DNA of 64,000 nucleotides from Protonemura montana (taxonomy: Eukaryota; Arthropoda; Insecta; Plecoptera; Nemouridae): assembly GCA_947568835.1 (NCBI GenBank), contig OX387609.1:4654001-4718000 (forward strand). The letters are read 5' to 3'. A program made the translations under genes and the position numbers. The notes beneath the pieces were generated by a model. That model ran no database searches and had not been told where the DNA came from. It saw nothing but the letters and a program-made list of their open reading frames with translations. Numbering within the stretch: position 1 is the first letter of the stretch; every line of letters starts with the position of its first letter. Positions 25,750-35,013 of this stretch are shown here, piece after piece.

Positions 25750-26165
25750 ATTGGTAACACCGGTTCTCGTTAGATCACCGAAGTTAAGCAACACTGTGCT
25801 GAGTCGGGTATGGGATAGGTGACCATCGTACACGTGACCAGTTCTGTTTGGGAAAGAGGTTGGATGTTTAAGAAAGTTAGTTAAATCTACGAACTTCACT
25901 CGCCTTGCTTATCAACCTCTCAACAGCATGGATTTGTGGAGAAATCCTGTTGCTCGCGTTGTTCCGTCCTTCGGAAGGGAAGTCAAGCCTATAATCCCCT
26001 TGGTTCTCTTTGTATGTAAAGTAGGCTTTATGTCAGGACCGGGTTTCCCCTCCTAGGTTAGGTTGGGTGCATGATTTCATCATCATTAACATATCAATCA
26101 CCGACAGCGTTATACCCATGCCACAGGACTCGTTGTCAAAACAGTGCGTCGTTAAACACCACTAA
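25750..26165 (+). repeat. 5S rRNA-derived SINE, single head
   Basis: Positions 25755-25850 resemble the internal part of animal 5S rRNA: ACACCGGTTCTCGT, GATCACCGAAGTTAAGCAAC and GATAGGTGACC, i.e. the A box, intermediate element and C box that recruit TFIIIA. The head is followed by a non-5S body (25875-26165) ending CAGTGCGTCGTTAAAC. The start and 3' end of true 5S rRNA are absent and substitutions are many, so it is a SINE3-type element. Copies lie at 23885, 37405 and, as a 3' fragment, 39165. Confidence 0.85.
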
Positions 26166-26219
26166 TATATCAGTTGATTAAGTGGCTATCGTGGAGTTTT
26201 TTTATTAATTCATGTGCTA

Positions 26220-27412
26220 AAGAATAAGCTATTAGCCTAATTTCTCCTTGTCAATTCCACTCTGTGGAAAAATTATGGGTTTTTCAAATAAAATGAAATA
26301 AAATAAACCAAGAAACTCTGTGATACCAACAAGATTGCCAAGGTCCTACCATCAACACTGATGGTAAAACCAATGAACAAATTAAGCCGAGGGTCTTTAT
26401 TTTAAGCGAATGCACAGTTTTGTCTTTCCAAAATAATTATCACCCTGCTACAAAGTTAAATGGCGTGATTTATAAAAAATATATATTTAAAGGTACGTGG
26501 ACTAGCGGTTCTAAGAAGTTACAAAAACTTGGTTTTAGGAACCTACTGTTTGAACATAACCGGTGTTACTTCGAAAGGATACAGAAATGTCCAGAAAAAG
26601 GGTAATATTCTGAAAAACCACAGGAAAAATAATTTCAAAAGAAATCTTCTTGAGAAATCAAACTATCATTGAGGCATAACGTCAAAGTTGAAAACAACGC
26701 AATCAATTGAACATACCTTTTAATTTCATGTTCAAGGTTTAAGATGCGGGATTCCTTGTGCAAATTAGAACGCTAAAAGACCCGCGACCACAATTTATAT
26801 AAGCGTCATATTTCCCCAGCGAAAGAGTTTGGCGTTTTTTCCGTTCGGTGAATTATATTTTTATACAGAAATGAACGTTTATATGAAAAGTTAGCGACTA
26901 AAATATCTTCTGTTTGTTGTCACTGTGTTTTTCCAAAACTTAAAAAATTCCGAAGTAGTAATACATAATCTTCACTAGGTACTCATCTTTGATATCTGTG
27001 TTCATACCTAACATCTTGCCCGGTGTTCAAATTACACATTGTAAACAATCCGTTAGGTGGATCACATTAACGACGAGAGACAGTGGCAACAAACGATTGA
27101 AAATATCCTCTCGATTGCAATCATCAAATTATTATTTTTCCCATTTAAGAAATTAACTGATACAGCAACAACCTACATAAAAAAATAATCTAGAAGCCTA
27201 GTGTTTCTTTGTCAATTTCATTTAGTGAAAATCATTGTGGGCTATAAAAATAACCTCTTGCCAATTGTTAACATGTCCACCTACGTTAGTTTGGGATCCG
27301 TCTCCCTTTGATCCATACAAAATCGGCGAAACTAATATCCTCTGTGATACCATCATGATAGCCAAGGTAATACCATCAACACCGGTCCATTGGTAAAACC
27401 AATGAACGGGTA
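26220..27412 (+). repeat. Two diverged copies of a roughly 170-220 bp sequence
   Basis: 26220-26390 and 27185-27412 share, in the same order, CTTTGTCAATTTCA-type, CTCTGTGATACCA, GCCAAGGTNNTACCATCAACAC and GGTAAAACCAATGAAC words. The copies are roughly 1 kb apart in direct orientation and clearly diverged. The sequence between them shows no gene. Confidence 0.6.
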
Positions 27413-27760
27413 CTCCCACCTTAAAACCACCACATCATGCCGCGCTCGACCAGCGCAAAATAAACAAAACAAACAAAACCAACGAAACCATTCGGTCGCG
27501 GGACAACGAACGCACGCGTCGCAATTATTCAACGGTAGCTCGGTCTTGGAAAATACCCGCCTATCTCGTTTTAAGATCTTGACAAAGTGACCACCCGCCG
27601 TCCGAGTAGCTTAGAATCTTTCATCACAAGCAATAGGGTCATGAGGTTTGCTGCTTAACCTGTCAGCAAAGCTGTATGCTTCATGGATCTTCCTATTTCA
27701 AATCAATAGCTTCCCATTCTAGAGTCGCTTATGCTACCCCGCCAAGCTGGGATGCGTATG

Positions 27761-27860
27761 CCCGGATAGCTCAGTTGGTAGAGCACGCGTCTGGTAATTG
27801 GGAGATCCCAGGTTCATATCCTGGTTCGGTTGCACATTTTTCCAGTCTTGCTTCCTGTCA
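27761..27860 (+). repeat. Best-preserved tRNA-derived SINE (tRNA-Lys-like head)
   Basis: The head starts GCCCGGATAGCTCAGTTGG and continues TAGAGCACGCGTCTGG, very like the 5' half of a tRNA-Lys. It has a perfect T stem (CCAGG/CCTGG) around TTCATAT. The 3' acceptor strand (TTCGGTTGCA) does not properly pair with GCCCGGA, and the family tail CCAGTCTTGCTTCCTGTC follows, so I call a SINE. A diverged tRNA gene is the alternative. Confidence 0.72.
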
Positions 27861-28406
27861 ATCATAGGTAGATTCCGATCACTACTGCTTTTATGTTTAC
27901 GAATGTCTCTGTCGAACATTAATGGGAATCATTCGCAAGCCTTTAATTGAAGATAAAATATGGGTATTTACAGGGAAAATACAGAGTTTTTACACAAAAT
28001 TTATCGTGTTAATTAACTAAACAAATACAGTGTTCATAAATTTGTGTAGAATAACAGTTTCGTGATTAAACAAAGTAGAATTTAACCTGCAATTTCAGAG
28101 GAGAAAATTTACTACACGTTCAGTAAAGGTTTTTGTTTTGATATGGCCAAATGTATACAAATACGTATTGTTGAGGTATTTTGAAGCAGTTTCATCGAAA
28201 AAATAATAATTTTCTTAAATTTTCTAATTGGTCGGCTTTACAAGAATTATTCTAGTAAGACGAGATCAAATTTAGACGGTTTCCTATCTGTTATCAAAAT
28301 GTATTACACCAGACCAGCGTGAATGAAAAAAAAACACTCAACCTGCAACACGAACGAAAACCGCTTTAAAGTGAAGACCTATTAACTTCAAATCCGTCAA
28401 ACCTTT

Positions 28407-28440
28407 TATAAATAGCACAATCACGATCCCGATCACTACC
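28407..28440 (+). promoter_or_regulatory. Candidate TATA-Inr core promoter
   Basis: TATAAATAG at 28407-28415 lies about 28 bp upstream of a TCACTA initiator-like word (A at 28435). This is textbook spacing for an arthropod pol II promoter. A GC-rich stretch with a downstream ATG (28500) follows. No transcript evidence is available. Confidence 0.35.
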
Positions 28441-28595
28441 TCACACCACCCACACGATAATCGCGTAGAGAGATCCTTGCTCCAGGATCAAGGAACAGGA
28501 TGTTCTCGATCGGCGCCGGCTACGGCGGCGGTGGAATGTGCTCTCATTGAGATTGCAGAGTTGCTGGCCCAGTCAAGGTTGCAATCGACTGGTTT
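28435..28595 (+). CDS. Possible first exon downstream of the TATA box
   Basis: After the putative start site, ATG at 28500 opens a glycine-rich frame (MFSIGAGYGGGGMCSH) that ends after 16 codons. An alternative frame in the same stretch reads CSRSAPATAAVECALIEIAE and LLAQSR, and reaches a possible donor (CAAG|GTTGC) near 28588. The two frames conflict and I cannot decide between them. It may be an alternative 5' exon of the plus-strand membrane-protein gene proposed at 29969 and 32272, or non-coding leader. Confidence 0.22.
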
Positions 28596-28859
28596 GAAGT
28601 TACCTCAGGCCTTCGCCAGACAAGTGTGCATTTCATGCGACCTTTCGCCCTAAAGTCGCAGTCTATAGGCTTCCTTGCAATGAAATTTCTCGCAATCATT
28701 GATGGACTTGCTTTTAGTTGCAAACTAAACCTAAAACTATTACTAAAAATAAGTAACAAAATGTGTGAATGGATTACAGAAGTGTTTTTTAAACCAATTA
28801 TGTCCCAAGAGAGCAAATCTACATCTCTTTACAATCTCTTTTATCCTTAACAACTTAGT

Positions 28860-29130
28860 TTGTATAATGTATTCCAAAAACTTAGGTGCGACAATATCTT
28901 GCAAATATATTTCTATGTTCACACATTTGTTGAAATCAATATTTACCTCCGAATCGTGTAAGCTGTCAGAATTGATTGATTGCACTGCAATTTCCAATGG
29001 TCTACCGAAGATAGCACCAGTGCGTTTGAGGTTGAGCAAATATCACTGATTTGAATGAAGGGACAGGATGAGGGTAGGTGGTCAAGTCGATAAGGGTTGA
29101 AATGTAGCCTCTTGAAAAAGAACAAGATCA
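28860..29130. repeat. Third diverged copy of the 41-kb/44-kb repeat
   Basis: TATTTACCTCC, CTGTCAGAATTGATTGATTG, GGTCAAGTCGATAAG and GTTGAAATG occur in the same order as AATATTTACC, CTGCCAGACTTGATTGATTG, GTCAAGTCGAGAG and GTGAAATG at 43930-44130, and their equivalents at 41130-41240. Identity is low, and it is best seen as an old dispersed repeat. Confidence 0.45.
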
Positions 29131-29968
29131 GATAATTTGTCCAAATAAACCTGAATGCTAGCCGCCTCAGTTGACGTCTCGGTTTGTCCGATTAGTTATT
29201 AAGCGTGCGTACACGCTTCATTGATTACAATTACCATTGCGTATCGTACAGTAATTACGTTGATGTTAAATTACTAAATACACGCTTCACTGGATGTTAG
29301 GCTTCGTAGCATTTGAATGCATGAGGTTGTCCATGCAAAAAAGAAGCCAGATGGCTAGTAGAGAATTTTATTTGCTCTTTGTATATTTGCAATTTCTTTA
29401 TTTACCCGTAAGCACCAGTAACCGAAGTATGGAATAAACTTCAAACTAGAGCTGTGGCACCAAAATCCAGAGAAAAAGGTCCACAAATTAAGAATAAAAT
29501 ACAAAATAAATAATAATTCACTCGTCGCCAAACAGTGCATATTTTACATATTTTGTTTTCTACTTGCGACAGATATTGTACAGAAATGTCTTCGGTTTCT
29601 ACAGGAATTTAAAAACGTTTCATTGAATGTTTAAAAAGATGTGACCCGAGAAAGCGAGAAGTAAGCTACGTTATATTCATCCGCAGAATCCATAAACAAA
29701 ACAACAGATCAAATCAAATTTCGTAATAGGTACATATTTCGATCATATTCCGTCAGAAAAAATTAAAATTTCCTAACCTATCTTAGGACTTTTGACATAA
29801 ACCCCCATCAGCAACTCAGCTAGCAGTATCATACGATGTAATTATACTTCATAACAGAGAAAAATTAAAAAAAAAAAACTGATAAACTGGGGCCATCCCA
29901 GCATCGCCATGACCAATATTCGCTCGGCAATATTGGTTCGTCTTCTAAACTGTTATCCCCATTCCCAG

Positions 29969-30124
29969 ATTTCCGAATCGAATCACGCCAAGCTGGCAGG
30001 TGTACACAGCTGGCACATCCCGCGGCCTTCTTTGATCGCGGACAGTGATGGAGAGTCGAGGTCATCGCAGCTACCGAGGGGTTCAACATCCAGCCAGGGA
30101 TCTAACTCGACCACTAGCACACAG
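29969..30124 (+). CDS. Putative internal exon, Ser/Thr-rich (52 codons)
   Basis: The acceptor is ATTCCCAG|ATTTCC and the donor is ACACAG|GTAGGC. The 156-bp exon is open in phase 0 at both ends. The peptide begins ISESNHAKLAGVHSWHIPRP and ends in a Ser/Gln/Thr-rich tract (SSQGSNSTTSTQ) typical of disordered cytoplasmic tails. It is GC-richer than its surroundings. Its phase matches that of the transmembrane exon starting at 32272, so I place both in one gene. I recognise no domain. Confidence 0.45.
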
Positions 30125-30402
30125 GTAGGCCATGGGACAACCCTGCAACCCTCTTCCTAAAGTTCAAATCACATAAGGTGGTAAATAAACAACCTGATTG
30201 TGGATTTTTGACTTAAATCATTATTCCGCTGAGAATTGGAGTGTTACATGTGAATGTTTTTAAATATTTTTAGTAAGATGTAAAAAATGTAAGATTCATG
30301 TGTACTATGTCTAAAATAGTCATCTCAATACGGATATATTTTATGTGTTGTTAGATATTATCGTTTGCATTCAGTCACCGTTGATTTACCTAAGGAATGT
30401 TT

Positions 30403-30490
30403 ATTGGTTGGTGCCTACTACCTATTGGTTGGTGCCTACTACCTATTGGTTGGTACCTACTACCTATTGGTTGGTGCCTTACTACCTACG
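30403..30490 (+). repeat. 21-bp tandem repeat, four copies
   Basis: ATTGGTTGGTGCCTACTACCT begins at 30403, 30424, 30445 and 30466. Because 21 bp is seven codons, it translates as a repeated WLVPTTY heptad. There is no flanking evidence of a gene, and the copies are nearly identical. Confidence 0.92.
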
Positions 30491-32227
30491 TTCACACCAG
30501 GTCCAGACAAACCTTAATGCACTTTTTGAACAAATCTTCGCTGAAAACCTTTAAAACTGTGGTCACAATCCACCAAACGAACTAAAAAATGATTTAATTC
30601 ACTTTAAAACTGAAAATGTTGATAGTTTCATTTTACACGTTGTGTTCTAATTTCACATTGTTTTCCAAAATTTAAAATACAAAAAAAATGTACTCAATTT
30701 TCAATGATTAATGATTCAAGGGTCACTTTAATCCATGTTCTGAAAATTTCCCTGCCACAATAATATTACGTTTGTGATAGATACCCAAATTACAACATCG
30801 AAACTAAACAGTGTAAAAATGGCAATATTCACAAAATAACACCTGCGTACACGCATTAAATAAATTTGATTTTACACGTTTACTGCTGAGATTTGACTCA
30901 TTAAAAGTAATTTACGAGTTCATTCGGGTAATTTGTATTCGTCTAACGTGTAACACCGAAGTGCTGCAACCAATCGTACACCAATGAATAGTGGGTTGCA
31001 TACGCATAAAAGTCACCGGGCAATCTACGTTTACTTTGCACCATCTTACAAAATACTTAGCAGCTCCCAAAAATAAACTCGTACTGAAACGCTTCGTACT
31101 GAAAACGAGTCACACACTTTTTTTTTGTATATTTCTCTATAGATGTACATTTTCATTCATTAAACGAGTTGAGAAAATCACAAAAATATCTCCCCGAGTC
31201 AAAAGTGAAATAAAAATATAATTTTTGAGTGACGTATCAAATGAAAATCGTTTGCCCGTCCTTTCAATATGTAATTTAATTTGAAATCTCAAAACAACTT
31301 ATACTGCTGTGAATGATGTCACATTGGGCAATATAAAACAGTGTTAGTACTGGGTTCTTGATCTGGTCGCTAGGTTTTTACGTTCAGTCTAATGTACATT
31401 TTGAGAACCCTGTTTTAAGCACCGAGCTGTCTGTGTTTTGGTTGGTTTCTAATGAGTTGAAATTATAAAAGTTCATGAACAACTGTAGAGAGTTAAAAAA
31501 AGTTGTGAACTCACAAAAAAAAACCTCACTTCGATGCTGCTATTCTAAAGCCAGCTGAAAAACTCTTTCCTCAAGTTTAGAATTAACAAAATCCATTGCA
31601 GGCTGAATTTTTGAAAGCCGATTAAAAAATCGGCAAATTGTCCTGCCATTAAGCTGCCCCTAAAATCGAACTAACCTTACCTAGTAACAACTTTTTTTTA
31701 AATATTTATTATTACATGGTAATAACAAGCGGCTCAGAGCCCTGGCTAGATAAACCAGAGTTTTATGGTTTTGTTCATTTCCATCAACAAATCTAAATGT
31801 ATCCCAAAATATCTCCAAAGTCATTTGAAATGAACTACTCGCACTTTCAGGTTAGGTATTTTAAAGCTCAATCAACGTGTCCACTTATACTGGTGTAAAA
31901 TAGGGCAGGATTTGCCAATGGTATATACATAGTACATCTAGTTCTAAGGTTTCTATTTTCAAATTGGAGAACCCGTTTTGAGAGTTGAAAAACCTTATAA
32001 AAACACACAAACACTCACTTAAATAAAGCTATTCTAGAGCCAGTTGAAAATTCCTTGTCATAAATTTACACTAACAAAAACTATCACTGAATAGATTTTA
32101 CAAATTTCCCTATATTTTAAATACCACGACACTTCACAAAATCTGTTAAAAAATACTTAGTAACTGTTACATGATAACGTAGGCACATCTATTAACGACA
32201 AACAGCCTCGATATTGCCCCCCTTGAG
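30491..32227. other. AT-rich stretch, probable intron
   Basis: Nothing is recognised apart from A/T runs and a poly(A)-flanked motif near 30680. It lies between the two putative plus-strand exons and is best read as their intron. Confidence 0.4.
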
Positions 32228-32271
32228 CCACGGAACCACCGACAATAACAAAATCTCCTCGGATCCCACAG

Positions 32272-32536
32272 AGCGGCGCCAGCGGTTCCCTACTTCTCAC
32301 CGCAGCGAACCTTGCGTCCCTTCGCTGCGAACCGCTAGCGTTCGGCGCCAAGCGATCGCTCGACACGGTGTCGCTGGCCTCATCGACGCACTTTACAGTG
32401 GTCAACGGGCTGGAGAGACGTAGGGGCAAGCCACTCCCATCTTGTTGCTGCAAGAAACATCAGCTACCCGTGCTCGTGGTTGCAATGAGCGCAATCTTCC
32501 TAGTGGCACTGCTTGCAGCGATATTCTTTATGGAAA
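32272..32536 (+). CDS. Putative exon with signal-anchor transmembrane segment
   Basis: The acceptor is ATCCCACAG|AGCGGC and the donor is ATGGAAA|GTGAGT; it enters in phase 0 and leaves in phase 1. The frame carries a Ser/Leu/Arg-rich stretch (RSLDTVSLASSTHFTVVNG), then basic LERRRGKPLP, the cysteine cluster SCCCKKHQ and a hydrophobic run LPVLVVAMSAIFLVALLAAI, ending FFME. Basic residues and palmitoylation-type cysteines just before a lone hydrophobic helix fit a type II membrane protein with a cytoplasmic N terminus, as in M13 peptidases or teneurins; I cannot say which. An earlier acceptor near 32227 is possible. A 28-bp candidate next exon (32974-33001, TTTCAG|TGCGTT to TTCAC|GTGAGG) fits the phase. 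No ectodomain exons were found. Confidence 0.5.
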
Positions 32537-32756
32537 GTGAGTAGCGTTTGGTGATACCCAAGATTTAATAGATGGTAGGATGGCTGATGGGCAAGCTAAG
32601 CTTGATTTAAACTCGGTTTAAATCTTACTTTTAAATCACTGCTATTAAATCACTGATTGCATGATATTTCGAATCATTTCAAAGAAAATCCTCAAATAAC
32701 AATGAAACTTTACATTCAAATTTAGTTTTTCATTCAATGTAGAAGCTAATTGTATG

Positions 32757-32850
32757 TATATATATATATATATATATATATCGACATTTCTCATGCCAAA
32801 AGCCGCCAATTGTGATGAATAAACTATTATTATTATTATTATTATTATTA
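32757..32850. repeat. TA and TTA microsatellites
   Basis: A (TA) run at about 32757-32781 and a (TTA) run at about 32824-32850 lie close together, separated by ordinary sequence. Confidence 0.9.
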
Positions 32851-33001
32851 CGAACATCAGACAAAGTCAATTTTCCAGGTGATAATATATTCTCTTGTAC
32901 TAATCTCCGTTTCGACTTTGCATCGAGAACAATAGAGATTTGAAACATCATTGAATATGATTCAATGTTTCAGTGCGTTCACGAGACATCCATCTGTTCA
33001 C

Positions 33002-34818
33002 GTGAGGAGCCACCTGAACGCAGCCACACAACTCAGTATTGCCTGCGCAGCAGAGCTACGCAAATATTTATAACTAGAATTATCGATCGTGAAATTGGCA
33101 GCCCGAAGAAATTAATCGCTTTTAAAATGTCTAGACCTTTTAAAAGTTGATAAGAACATGGTGGTGTTAAGCACACTTTTAATTTATATTTATATTAAAC
33201 ACATTTTTTTTTACCTAATGACTTGTCAAATGAAACTCTTATCTCCTTCAAGTTTGCTGGGGTACTTTACCATTTGAGAGCATGTTTATTCCGAAATAGA
33301 CTAACGCCAGATTCATTCTGGTGTAGGTTTGTTGAAAGCAACTTCGGAATAATATCATTACAGTTCAGAATGAGTTGCTTTTACGAGATGCAAATGAGTG
33401 TGTATTTATTAAACGGACAGTTAACTTTTTTACGTCACGTGGCTGGGCCACTAAGGTAAAAAAATAACTGATAAGTCAGATTTGAAGTAATCTGCCCAAT
33501 TCAGTGACCTTGCTTAAGTTTAGTGACTAGCACAGCCTCTCTCAATTACAATGGTTTGGGTTTGAGATCTGCTAACAATGAACTGAACTTTCAAGACAAA
33601 CTACTCTTGAAACTAGTACAAGAAAGTTGGCGCAAAGTGTTTTAGTAGTTAGAGTAGCTGACGCCCAATGGTATTTAAGTTCTTCGATTTTTTATGCTGA
33701 AAAGTGCCCAGTTTCGGGAGGATTAGTAATAATCTTGCCAGAGACGAATGTAAGTTATTCCAGACATCTGTGATATTTCGAGATGCAACAGAGCGTGTGA
33801 AAACGTTAACTAAACCTAATTTAATTAATAAACATGACGTGTCGATGAACAATGTTATTTGGTTCCCTTCCCATTCCATCCTATATGAAAACAGAATTGG
33901 ATAATTTCTTGATTTAAGAGGAAATTTTGCTGATAAAAATAAAAAAACGGGCCTTAGCGCTTATTTTATCTGGAGGAAACAAATTATTTTTGTTTTTTTC
34001 TACTAGTGAACCGTAGAGATTATACCAAAGAATACTGGTCAGAAGGTATGAACAAAAAGAATGTTCAAAAAATCCAACAACAGTCCAACAAACTTGTTAC
34101 GTGCAATTCCCTACAGTAACTAGTAGCACAATAGCCAATTGTAAACCCATTTGTCTTTACGTTTAAATCAGCAGTTTCTTGCCTCGTATTAATTAAAAAT
34201 TTAAATGTTAGCCACATGGGGCATTGGAAACCAGCATTTGAAAAAGTCTCATTTCATCTAAAATGAAGACTCTCAAAAACAATAATATCTAATTTAAAGT
34301 ATTTTGTTAAGTGCCTTGAGTTTGTTGTAGTTTTCAATGCCCTTGGCAAACTTGCCTCGAGCCATGCTGCAAGTACAATACAGTAAGTGCTCATTTCTTT
34401 CCGACTGGAGGTGTGTAGATTTCACTTACCAGCCTTCGAACATATATCTTTGCACAGATAAGCTTTTAAAAAATTTTGATCGCAAGAACCACAATTGTCG
34501 GAATGTGAGTCAAAAGATTTGGCTCATTTACCCAGAAAAAAACCAAATTCTGGAATGAACTAGATTCAAGCTTGTATAGGATTCATCCTAGAATTAAACT
34601 CAACAATGCATAACTTGCTATACCTAAATTCATTGCTTGCCCTTGTTTGGCAAACCAGCACCAAGCAACCCCTAGCTTCTTGGCCATCAAATACTGGGTC
34701 ACATAATTCAAAGCGGTCGTTCGAATATAACACCGTATTTCTCCTCCAAGTCCAGTTGCAAAGTCTAGCCGTCTCCGCGCATTGCTTTTAAAAACGTTAC
34801 GTCGTTGACGTGACTTAC
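33002..34818. other. No gene recognised; expected site of downstream NudC exons
   Basis: NudC is transcribed leftward and its CS-domain exons would be expected from here to lower coordinates. Reading the minus strand I do not find the conserved CS-domain segment or the conserved tryptophan pair that follows it. The stretch is AT-rich with short meaningless frames. Confidence 0.4.
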
Positions 34819-35013
34819 CTCGACCTCCGTCAGCGTCTGCGTCCAGCGGTAGTTGGGCAGGTCGCAGCCGTTGCCGGCATTCGGCTTGAGCTTGCCCTTC
34901 TCCTTGGGGTCGTCCTCTTCGTCGTCGCCCTCTGCTTTCTCGGTTGCTGCGTCAGCTGACTTGGAGCTCGAAGCGACCGGCTCTGCAGGAGCTGATACCA
35001 CGGGCGTCTTGGC
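34819..35013 (-). CDS. nudC: NudC coding exon 4 (acidic linker to CS domain)
   Basis: The exon has 65 codons between CCAATCAG|GCCAAG and GTCGAG|GTAAGT: an Ala/Ser/Pro stretch, the acidic [18 protein letters not shown] and then [12 protein letters not shown]. It is markedly GC-richer than the preceding exons. The next exon should start the CS beta-sandwich. Confidence 0.92.

Larger units (their letters stand above)
12691..28406. other. Repeat-rich gap, probably intergenic or a long intron
   Basis: No confident exon is visible. It contains a CA microsatellite (13482-13515), the 114-bp satellite (15990-16690), a 67-bp tandem duplication (16860-16994), SINE copies at 17300, 18955, 20238 and 21935, a 42-bp hairpin satellite, a 75-bp array, a GGTT microsatellite, and 5S-derived SINE copies. 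GC-richer islands at 14140-14360, 20480-20700 and 27430-27600 could be 5' exons or promoters, but none gives a frame I would defend. Confidence 0.5.

Noticed and set aside
25755..25850. Functional 5S rRNA gene
   Set aside because: The 5' and 3' ends of 5S rRNA are absent, substitutions are many, and the 5S-like part is fused to a repeated SINE body.
27761..27835. Functional tRNA-Lys gene
   Set aside because: D- and T-arms are good but the acceptor stem fails to close and a SINE tail follows; kept as SINE.
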